DNA of 63,727 bases, taken from contig JAJDYJ010000066.1 in assembly GCA_022822865.1 (NCBI GenBank), positions 1 to 63,727 of the forward strand. Reading direction: 5' to 3'. Origin of the DNA: Pseudomonadales bacterium. Its GTDB lineage: Bacteria; Pseudomonadota; Gammaproteobacteria; Pseudomonadales; Pseudohongiellaceae. Within the stretch, counting starts at the first letter, position 1. The number at the start of each line of letters is the position of its first letter. Shown piece by piece: positions 9,196 through 15,389 of the stretch. The notes beneath the pieces are model-generated. The model saw nothing but the letters and a program-made list of their open reading frames with translations. It made no database searches and was not told the origin of the DNA. Position numbers and translations under genes: made by a program.

Positions 9196-9540
9196 GCTGA
9201 GCCTCCGTTCGTCACTTGTTCCGATGGAACAGGTGAAATTCAGATTGTTGTCCAGACCAGAATAGCACTCCAATGCGTCATTGAATGCCGTGTAAGCGAC
9301 ATCCGAGTGCCAAAAAGGGACAAGGACATTATCGGCAGCTAATCAACAATCGATAAACATCTGTATATACGCGGGAAAATTGCCCGTCGCCGTAATGTCG
9401 CTTGCGATTGGCTCCATGTCGCATCCGGTGATGCACGAAATGCCGTTCTGTCCCAAACTGGCAAGATTGAACCGGGTGGTTTGCGTGCCCATGGTACGGC
9501 TCGTCAACGGTCAGACTGATTCTGCTACAGGAGGCTGCGC
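9196..9540. promoter_or_regulatory. divergent intergenic region between receptor operon and methyltransferase operon
   Basis: This 345-bp non-coding stretch must contain the promoters of both the leftward uptake operon and the rightward demethylation operon. Besides the palindrome at 9213-9235, I see the heptamer ATGTCGC at 9395-9401 and 9416-9422 (21 bp apart, same orientation) and its inverse GCGACAT at 9296-9302. There is also a short inverted pair CGGG/CCCG around 9373-9386. No textbook sigma70 promoter stands out. AGGAGG lies directly before the ATG at 9541. Confidence 0.6.
9213..9235. promoter_or_regulatory. palindrome in TonB receptor leader, candidate operator
   Basis: Inverted repeat with arms CACTTGTTCC and GGAACAGGTG separated by GAT (one mismatch in ten). 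It lies 18 bp upstream of the receptor ATG, immediately 5' of the ribosome-binding site. It could be an operator for a dimeric regulator or an mRNA stem-loop near the translation start. Sequence alone cannot decide. Confidence 0.5.
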
Positions 9541-11121
9541 ATGACCAATGTTTCGCATTTCAAGCGCGACCCGGGCCGCGGAAGCCGCTCCGGCCGCGGC
9601 GCCAGGGTCGGACGCCGACGCGCGTCCGGTGCGCGCCGGCGCGCGAGTGCGGATAACCACGCAACCTGGATCGAACGCAGGATTCCGCACTTCGAGGTTC
9701 TCGATACCGAAGCGCTGGAACTGATCGAACACAACGCCGAAACGGTGCTGCAGGAAATCGGCATCGAATTCCGCGAGTTTCCGTCGGCGCTCGAACTATG
9801 GAAGTCCGCGGGCGCGGATGTGGACGGCGAACGCGTGCGCTTCCCGCGCGGCCTGTGCCGTTCACTGGTCGAAGCCAACGCGCCGCGGGAATATACGCAA
9901 CACGCGCGCAATCCCCAGCGCTCCACGATCGTCGGCGGTGAACGGACCGTGCTGGCGCCGGCGTACGGGCCGCCCTTCGTGCATGACCTCGACAAGGGTC
10001 GCCGCTACGCCACCCTCGAGGACTTTCACAACTTCGTGAAACTCAACTACATGGCGCCGGGCCTGCACCATTCGGGGGGCACGGTCTGCGAGCCGGTCGA
10101 CCTTCCCGTCAACAAGCGCCACCTCGACATGGTGTACAGCCATATCAAGTACACGGACAAGCCGTTCATGGGTTCGGTGACCCACCCCGACCGCGCCGAA
10201 GACACGCTGGCCATGGCGAAACTCCTGTTCGGCGAGGACTTTATCGCGAAGAAAACGGTACTGACGAGCCTGATCAACGCGAACTCGCCGCTGACCTTCG
10301 ACGCCACCATGCTGGGGGCGGCGACGATCTACGCCGAAAACAACCAGGCGACGATCATTTCGCCGTTCCTGCTCGCCGGCGCGATGTCGCCGGTGACCGT
10401 TGCCGGTACGCTGACCCAGATTCTCGCCGAAGCCCTTGCGGGTATGGCCTATATCCAGCTCGTCCGCCCCAGCGCTCCCGTCGTGTTCGGCTCGTTCGCC
10501 GCAGCTGTGTCGATGCAGTCGGGAGCGCCGACTTTCGGTACCCCGGAGACCAGCCTGGTTCTTTATGGAGCGGGGCAGCTTGCGCGCCGCCTGGGCGTAC
10601 CGTTCCGCAGCGGCGGCGGCCTGTGCGCGGCGAAGATTCCCGATGCCCAGGCGGCGTACGAGGCGGCCAACACCTTGCAGACGTCCGCGTTGGCGGGAGT
10701 GAATTTCATGTTGCACACCGCCGGTTGGCTGGAAGGCGGACTCGCCATGGGATATGAGAAATTCATCATGGACGCCGACCAGGCCAACATGATCGCGCTG
10801 TTGCTGAAAGGCGTCGACATGTCGGAAAACGGCCAGGCTCTGGATGCGCTGCACGAGGTCGGTCCGGGTTCGCATTTTCTCGGCGCCGCGCACACGTTGG
10901 CCAACTTCGAGACCGCCTTTTACCGCTCTCCGGTCGCGGACAACAACAGTTTCGAACAATGGCGGGAGGACGGTTCGCTCGACGCCGCCCGGCGCGCCAA
11001 CGGCATCTGGAAGCAGATGCTGCGGGAATACGAGGCGCCGCGGCTGGACCCCACGATCGACGAAGCGCTGGTCGACTTCATTAAGCGGCGCAAGTCCGAA
11101 TTCGAGGATCGGGATTACTGA
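9541..11121 (+). CDS. MttB-superfamily corrinoid-dependent (tri)methylamine/betaine methyltransferase
   Basis: Methyltransferase of the trimethylamine methyltransferase (MttB) superfamily, 526 aa. It would move a methyl group from a quaternary or tertiary amine to Co(I) of the partner corrinoid protein encoded by the next gene. The ORF is open throughout with no in-frame amber codon, so it belongs to the non-pyrrolysine branch, whose characterised members include glycine betaine methyltransferases such as MtgB. The N-terminus is Arg-rich (about residues 8-35), followed by the (beta/alpha)8 barrel typical of the family (for example TLVLYGAGQLARRLGVPF-like stretches, FLGAAHTLANFETAFYRS near the C-terminus). 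The start is fixed by AGGAGG 7 nt upstream. Its stop overlaps the corrinoid-protein start by 1 nt (TGATG). Betaine is favoured by the neighbouring BCCT carrier and the downstream dimethylglycine/sarcosine enzymes; proline betaine or another quaternary amine remains possible. Confidence 0.9.
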   Translation: MTNVSHFKRDPGRGSRSGRGARVGRRRASGARRRASADNHATWIERRIPHFEVLDTEALELIEHNAETVLQEIGIEFREFPSALELWKSAGADVDGERVRFPRGLCRSLVEANAPREYTQHARNPQRSTIVGGERTVLAPAYGPPFVHDLDKGRRYATLEDFHNFVKLNYMAPGLHHSGGTVCEPVDLPVNKRHLDMVYSHIKYTDKPFMGSVTHPDRAEDTLAMAKLLFGEDFIAKKTVLTSLINANSPLTFDATMLGAATIYAENNQATIISPFLLAGAMSPVTVAGTLTQILAEALAGMAYIQLVRPSAPVVFGSFAAAVSMQSGAPTFGTPETSLVLYGAGQLARRLGVPFRSGGGLCAAKIPDAQAAYEAANTLQTSALAGVNFMLHTAGWLEGGLAMGYEKFIMDADQANMIALLLKGVDMSENGQALDALHEVGPGSHFLGAAHTLANFETAFYRSPVADNNSFEQWREDGSLDAARRANGIWKQMLREYEAPRLDPTIDEALVDFIKRRKSEFEDRDY

Positions 11122-11843
11122 TGACCACCACAGAGACAATCCAGGAAGAGCAAGACTTCGAGCTTTCGGAGCTGGACGACAACGAACTGGTCGAGCAGAT
11201 GCACGAGGATCTGTACGATGGTCTCAAGGAGGAGATCGTCGAGGGCGCCTCGATCCTGCTCGAGCGTAAATGGTCGGCGGACAAGGTGCTCAACGAGGCG
11301 CTGGTCGAAGGCATGCGCATTGTCGGCATCGACTTTCGCGACGGCATCCTGTTCGTGCCCGAAGTTTTACTCGCGGCCAACGCGATGAAGGGCGGCATGG
11401 AAATTCTGCGGCCCCTGCTCTCGGAAACCGGCATCAAGCCGATCGGCAAGATGGTGATCGGCACCGTGAAAGGCGATATCCACGACATCGGCAAGAACCT
11501 GGTGGGGATGATGCTGGAAGGCGCCGGATTCGAAGTCTTCGATATCGGCATCAACAACTCCGTCGAAGACTATTTCGAAGCCCTGGAGAAGCACCAGCCG
11601 GATATCCTCGGCATGTCCGCCCTGCTCACCACGACCATGCCGTACATGAAGGTGGTCATCGACGAAATGGTCAAGCAGGGCATCCGTGACGACTACATCG
11701 TGCTGGTCGGCGGGGCGCCGCTGAACGAGGAATTCGGCCGCGCGGTCGGCGCCGACGCCTATTGCCGCGACGCCGCGCAGGCCGCGGACGTCGCCCCGCA
11801 GATGGTGCGTGAGCGCCGCCGGGGAGTGGCCGTCAATGCCTGA
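11121..11843 (+). CDS. Corrinoid (cobalamin-binding) methyltransferase protein
   Basis: Methyl-carrier protein of the MtaC/MtbC/MttC/MtgC family, 240 aa. Residues about 15-105 form the helical cap domain typical of MetH-like B12 proteins. The Rossmann-like B12 domain follows with the lower-ligand motif GTVKGDIHDIGKNLV (DxHxxG; the His coordinates cobalt). Later come the glycine-bearing loops MLEGAGFEVFDIG, GMSALLTTTMPYM and VLVGGAPLNEEF. It accepts CH3 from the MttB-type enzyme and donates it to tetrahydrofolate through the pterin methyltransferase encoded at 14265. The N-terminus is rich in acidic residues. Gene order and 1-nt overlap with the methyltransferase gene make partnership very likely. 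Confidence 0.95.
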   Translation: MTTTETIQEEQDFELSELDDNELVEQMHEDLYDGLKEEIVEGASILLERKWSADKVLNEALVEGMRIVGIDFRDGILFVPEVLLAANAMKGGMEILRPLLSETGIKPIGKMVIGTVKGDIHDIGKNLVGMMLEGAGFEVFDIGINNSVEDYFEALEKHQPDILGMSALLTTTMPYMKVVIDEMVKQGIRDDYIVLVGGAPLNEEFGRAVGADAYCRDAAQAADVAPQMVRERRRGVAVNA

Positions 11844-12465
11844 GCCGATCCTGGTCATCGCCTGCGGCGCCCTCGCCCGGGAGATCGATGCGCTCAGGCA
11901 GCGCTGGGGCTGGCGGCACCTGCACCTGAAATGCATCGACGCGAAACTCCACAACCGCCCGGCCGCGATTCCGGGGCGCTTGCGGGAAATGATTCGCAGG
12001 CATCGGGACGCCTACGGAAAGATATTCGTCGCCTACGCCGATTGCGGCACCGCCGGCGGCATCGATCGAGTACTTGCGGAGGAAGGCGCCGAGCGCCTGG
12101 AAGGCGCGCATTGCTACGAGTTCTTCGCCGGCCGCGAGCGTTTTGCCGCGCTTGCCGAAGCCGAGCCCGGCACGTTTTACCTGACCGATTTCCTGACCCG
12201 CCACTTCGACCGCTTCGTCATCGAGCCGCTGGGGCTCGATCGGCATCCGGAACTCCGCGACGCCTGGTTCGGCAACTACCGCAAGCTCGTATACCTCTCA
12301 CAGACCGTGGATCCCGCCTTGATCGAATCGGCAGCCGCGGCCGCGGCGCGGCTCGGGCTGGAATTCGAACACGAACATTGCGGCTACGGAGGGTTGGAAA
12401 CAAGTCTGGCGGGGCTAATCGGACGATCGGGCCATGGTCAAGAAGATTCTCGTTTACTGGCGTGA
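11836..12465 (+). CDS. DUF1638-family protein
   Basis: A 209-aa protein of the DUF1638 family, function unknown. The ATG at 11836 overlaps the corrinoid-protein stop by 8 bp and is preferred to an upstream in-frame ATG at 11809. Conserved-looking Cys/His/Asp positions cluster in short motifs: ILVIACGALA, HLKCIDAKLHN, VAYADCGTAGG, GAHCYEFFAG and FEHEHCGYGGLE. This pattern suggests a metal- or cofactor-binding fold. Genes of this family recur beside corrinoid methyltransferases in bacteria and methanogenic archaea (family knowledge), so a role in corrinoid or metal handling for methyl transfer is plausible but unproven. It overlaps the next gene by 32 bp. Confidence 0.8.
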   Translation: MPEPILVIACGALAREIDALRQRWGWRHLHLKCIDAKLHNRPAAIPGRLREMIRRHRDAYGKIFVAYADCGTAGGIDRVLAEEGAERLEGAHCYEFFAGRERFAALAEAEPGTFYLTDFLTRHFDRFVIEPLGLDRHPELRDAWFGNYRKLVYLSQTVDPALIESAAAAAARLGLEFEHEHCGYGGLETSLAGLIGRSGHGQEDSRLLA

Positions 12466-12733
12466 CATACCGTCCCAGGTCATCGTGCAGCGCGGCCGGC
12501 GACGCGAGAAGGTCATGCTCAGCGACCGCTTCCAGGAAGCGATAGACCGCGCCGCGATGCGCGCCGGCAAGGGCGGCAGCGGACCGTATCTGGCGGAATG
12601 GCGCCGCGAGACCACAACGCTGAACGCGGCCGGCGAACTGCGCGATATCGCCCGCGCCGAAGCCCGCCGCTTCGAACAAGCCTTCAGCGACAAACGCCTA
12701 GAAACCATGATTCGAAATCATGGTCGTGGGTAG
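12434..12733 (+). CDS. 'Virulence factor' family small protein in the methyl-transfer operon
   Basis: Small basic protein of 99 aa matching in style the family labelled 'virulence factor' (begins MVKKILVYWRDIPSQVIVQRGRRRE, continues with ALDRAAM-like RFQEAIDRAAMRAGKGGSGPYLAEW). The family name is historical; nothing here suggests virulence. It sits between DUF1638 and the MetV gene with overlapping ends, so it is probably an accessory subunit or chaperone of the C1 pathway (inference). No signal peptide, membrane segment or catalytic motif is visible. A perfect 8-bp stem-loop lies at its 3' end. Confidence 0.75.
   Translation: MVKKILVYWRDIPSQVIVQRGRRREKVMLSDRFQEAIDRAAMRAGKGGSGPYLAEWRRETTTLNAAGELRDIARAEARRFEQAFSDKRLETMIRNHGRG
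12705..12723 (+). other. intra-operon stem-loop before metV-like gene
   Basis: Perfect inverted repeat CCATGATT-CGA-AATCATGG at the 3' end of the small gene. It covers the first possible ATG (12720) of the following MetV-like gene. In RNA it would form an 8-bp hairpin with a 3-nt loop. It could tune translation or mRNA processing. There is no U-tract, so it is not a standard terminator. Confidence 0.5.
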
Positions 12734-12740
12734 TGCTTTC

Positions 12741-13208
12741 ATGTACAAAATGCGGAAATGGTCCGTGCGCCACGCACGGAGCCTGAAACGGGTATACACC
12801 GCTCTTGAGTCGGTTTTGATGTTCTGTGAACCGCTCTTGCGGCGCCTGGGTTACGCGCGGCTGGACAAGCCGTTCGCGCGAATCGAATCGCTTACCAAGG
12901 GTCTGCTGCTCGATTCGCAGAATTGCGGTCAATGCATTGTCGGCTTCACGGGACTGTCCTGCCCCATGAATTGCCCGAAAAAGTTGCGCAACGGACCCTG
13001 CGGCGGTGTCCGCGCCGACGGAAACTGCGAAGTCGAGCCCGACATGCCATGCGTCTGGGTGCTCGCCTGGGAAGGCGCCACGCGTCTCGATGACGAACAT
13101 ATTCCGCTGCAGACCGTGCAGCCCCCGGTAGACCATCAATTGATCGGACGGTCGGCGTGGCTGCGCGAGGTGCGCATCAAGGTCGAGAGTTCCGGACATG
13201 CAATTTGA
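12741..13208 (+). CDS. metV: MetV-like methylenetetrahydrofolate reductase C-terminal domain protein
   Basis: A 155-aa Cys-rich protein of the 'methylene-tetrahydrofolate reductase C-terminal' family. In acetogens this is the MetV partner of MetF. Seven Cys are visible, six of them in two clusters: NCGQC (62, 65) and SCPMNC...GPCGG...GNCEV (74, 78, 87, 96), plus C104. They are suited to binding an iron-sulfur or zinc centre. The ATG at 12741 is preferred to 12720 because the latter lies inside a stem-loop and within the previous gene; the alternative adds seven residues. The 3' end overlaps metF by 11 bp, so the two subunits are probably made together. Here the complex would oxidise CH3-THF produced by the corrinoid pathway. 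Direction is inference from context. Confidence 0.82.
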   Translation: MYKMRKWSVRHARSLKRVYTALESVLMFCEPLLRRLGYARLDKPFARIESLTKGLLLDSQNCGQCIVGFTGLSCPMNCPKKLRNGPCGGVRADGNCEVEPDMPCVWVLAWEGATRLDDEHIPLQTVQPPVDHQLIGRSAWLREVRIKVESSGHAI

Positions 13209-14268
13209 AGACGAACCCGTAACGCCGGGAGATCCGCTGCCCATCAGGCCGGGACACTCTTCCTTCGGCCGCCTCGAGCGGGTGCTGCGCAGCGGCGGAT
13301 TCGCCGTAACCGCCGAGATCGCGCCGCCCGATTCGGCCAATCCGGCGGATGTGTACAAACGCGCCGCGCTGTTCGACGGCTACGTGGACGCGATGAACGC
13401 CACCGACGGCTCGGGCGCCAACTGCCACATGTCCAGCGTCGGCATGTGCTCGCTGTTGACGCGGCGCGGCTACGCCATGGTCATGCAGGTCTCGGCCCGC
13501 GACCGGAACCGGATCGCCATCCAGGGTGACGTCCTCGGCGCCGCGGCCATGGGCGTGGCCAGCATTCTCTGCCTGACCGGCGATGGCGTGGATGTGGGCG
13601 ATCATCCCCAGGCCAGGCCGGTGTTCGACCTGGATTGCATGTCTATGCTCAACATGATCCGCCACATGCGCGATGAGTCGCGCTTCCTGAGCGGCCGCGA
13701 GTTGACCGAGCCGCCCCGCGTGTTTCTCGGCGCCGCGGCGAATCCGTTCGCGCCGCCGCTGGACTATCGTCCGCACCGTCTGGCAAAGAAAGTCTCGGCG
13801 GGCGCGCAATTCGTGCAGACCCAGTACTGTTTCGACATCGAGATCTTCCGGCGCTACATGGATGCGGTGCGCGACGCGGGCACGCACGAGAAAGTCTTTA
13901 TCCTGGCGGGCGTGGGTCCGCTGGCCTCGGCCCGCTCGGCGGAGTGGATCCGCGGCAACGTGCCCGGCATACATATCCCCGATGCCATCATCCGCCGCCT
14001 GAAGTCCGCGCGGAACCAGAAACAGGAGGGGATCGACATCTGTATCGACATGATCCGCCAGATCCGGGAAATCCAGGGCGTGCATGGCATTCACATCATG
14101 GCGTACCGCCAGGAGCACCGGGTTGCGGAAATCGTCGAGCGTTCCGGCGTGCTTGGCGGCCGTATGCCGTGGCGGCCCGCCGTCGACTGGAAAAACGCCG
14201 AGTGGGATCAGGGCCACCCCGCGGCAGCGCACACGCCGGGCAGACAGGAACTGGAGAAAGTCTCATGA
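13198..14268 (+). CDS. metF: Methylenetetrahydrofolate reductase (MetF family)
   Basis: Flavin-dependent methylene-THF reductase, 356 aa, interconverting CH3-THF and CH2-THF. Family motifs include FAVTAEIAPPDSANPADV at the start of the barrel, GVASILCLTGDGVDVGDHP, FLGAAANPFAPP, GAQFVQTQYCFDIE and VFILAGVGPLASARSAEW. It is longer than the E. coli enzyme (about 296 aa). It overlaps the MetV gene upstream (11 bp) and the pterin methyltransferase downstream (4 bp ATGA). In this operon it should work oxidatively, feeding methyl carbon from the corrinoid protein into the THF pool as CH2-THF. It may also serve normal methionine synthesis, but nothing else in the window concerns methionine. Confidence 0.9.
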   Translation: MQFEDEPVTPGDPLPIRPGHSSFGRLERVLRSGGFAVTAEIAPPDSANPADVYKRAALFDGYVDAMNATDGSGANCHMSSVGMCSLLTRRGYAMVMQVSARDRNRIAIQGDVLGAAAMGVASILCLTGDGVDVGDHPQARPVFDLDCMSMLNMIRHMRDESRFLSGRELTEPPRVFLGAAANPFAPPLDYRPHRLAKKVSAGAQFVQTQYCFDIEIFRRYMDAVRDAGTHEKVFILAGVGPLASARSAEWIRGNVPGIHIPDAIIRRLKSARNQKQEGIDICIDMIRQIREIQGVHGIHIMAYRQEHRVAEIVERSGVLGGRMPWRPAVDWKNAEWDQGHPAAAHTPGRQELEKVS

Positions 14269-15161
14269 CGGAAACCGTCGTCACCTCGCCCGGGCGGGAA
14301 GTGCGGATCGGATTCGACCGGCCGTTCGTCATCATCGGCGAGCGCATCAATCCCACCGGACGCAAGATTTTGTCCGAGGAAATGGCCCGGGGAGACTATA
14401 GCCGGGTCGAGGCCGACGCCATGGCCCAGGTCGAGGCGGGCGCGCACATGCTCGACGTCAACGCCGGCGTCCCGCTCGCGGACGAACCCGCGATGCTGGC
14501 GGACATCGTCAAGCTGGTGCAGTCGATCACCGACGTTCCCCTGTCCATCGACTCTTCCATCGTCGCGGCGCTGGAATCCGGCCTGTCCGTTTACCAGGGC
14601 AAGGCGCTGGTGAACTCGGTGACGGGGGAGGAAGAGCGCCTGGAGTCGGTGCTGCCGCTGGTCAGGCGGCATGGCGCGGCGGTAGTCGCCATTTCCAACG
14701 ACGAAACCGGCATTTCCGAGGATCCCGACGTGCGTTTCGAAGTGGCGAGAAAAATCGTCGAACGCGCCGCCGATCACGGCATCCCGCGCGAGGACATCGT
14801 TGTGGACCCGCTGGTAATGCCCATCGGCGCAATCAATTCGGCGGGAATGCAGGTCATGCGCATCGTGCGGCGGCTGCGCGAGGAACTCAAGGTCAACACC
14901 ACTTGCGGCGCATCCAACGTCAGTTTCGGATTGCCCAACCGCAGTGGCATCAATTCAGCCTTTCTCACCATGGCCATCGGCGCGGGCTTGACCTCGGCGA
15001 TCACGAATCCCATGCATCCCGAAGTGTTGCAGGCCGCGCTGGGCGCCGACGTCATGATGGGCCACGATCCGGACTGCGCCAACTGGCTGCGAAAGTATCG
15101 AGAGACTCCGGCCGGCCGGCCGGAACGCGAGCGCGGCGGCCGGCGACGTCGCAGAGCCTGA
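14265..15161 (+). CDS. Methyltetrahydrofolate:corrinoid methyltransferase (pterin-binding, MtgA/AcsE-like)
   Basis: Pterin-binding TIM-barrel enzyme of the dihydropteroate synthase superfamily, 298 aa from the ATG at 14265 (ATGA overlap with metF). It would transfer CH3 between methyl-corrinoid protein and THF, as MtgA does in glycine betaine demethylation and AcsE in acetogens. Signatures are FVIIGERINPTGRK, AHMLDVNAGVP, SIDSSIVAALESGL, GKALVNSVTGEEERLE, VVDPLVMPIG and NTTCGASNVSFGLPNR. The Arg-rich tail (about the last 20 residues) is unusual. The gene ends 228 bp before the activator gene; that gap holds a REPIN-like element. Confidence 0.9.
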   Translation: MTETVVTSPGREVRIGFDRPFVIIGERINPTGRKILSEEMARGDYSRVEADAMAQVEAGAHMLDVNAGVPLADEPAMLADIVKLVQSITDVPLSIDSSIVAALESGLSVYQGKALVNSVTGEEERLESVLPLVRRHGAAVVAISNDETGISEDPDVRFEVARKIVERAADHGIPREDIVVDPLVMPIGAINSAGMQVMRIVRRLREELKVNTTCGASNVSFGLPNRSGINSAFLTMAIGAGLTSAITNPMHPEVLQAALGADVMMGHDPDCANWLRKYRETPAGRPERERGGRRRRRA

Positions 15162-15214
15162 AAATGCATTCCGCTCGGCAATTCTCTTTATGATGGCAAT
15201 CGGCGCAATTCGCG

Positions 15215-15345
15215 AGCCCCCACCGAATCCGCTCCGCGGATTCGACTCCCCCAGAGGGGGAGTGTCCAATACCCGTGCGGTCATCGGAGAGCCGAATACT
15301 CTCCCTCTGGGAGAGTCAAAACCGCGTAGTGGTTTTGGTGAGGGC
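15215..15345. repeat. REPIN-like / MITE-like double inverted repeat
   Basis: About 130 bp built of four consecutive hairpins in mirror order: GAATCCGC/GCGGATTC (15225-15243), CTCCCCC/GGGGGAG (15246-15262), then CTCTCCC/GGGAGAG (15299-15315) and AAAACC/GGTTTT (15318-15336). The left half (CCCCCACCGAATCC...) is an imperfect inverted copy of the right half (...GGTTTTGGTGAGGGC). This is the architecture of two REP sequences in opposite orientation. It lies in the only sizeable gap inside the operon (15162-15389) and could affect readthrough or mRNA stability. Confidence 0.75.
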
Positions 15346-15389
15346 ACACTTGCCGCCGCAGGCCTTGCTATCTTGACCGGACAACCGAT

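Noticed and set aside
9541..11121. Pyrrolysine-containing trimethylamine methyltransferase
   Set aside because: No in-frame amber codon interrupts the gene, so it belongs to the non-pyrrolysine branch of the superfamily.
15215..15345. CRISPR array or intrinsic terminator
   Set aside because: The repeats are inverted and mirror-ordered rather than direct with unique spacers, and no U-run follows the hairpins.
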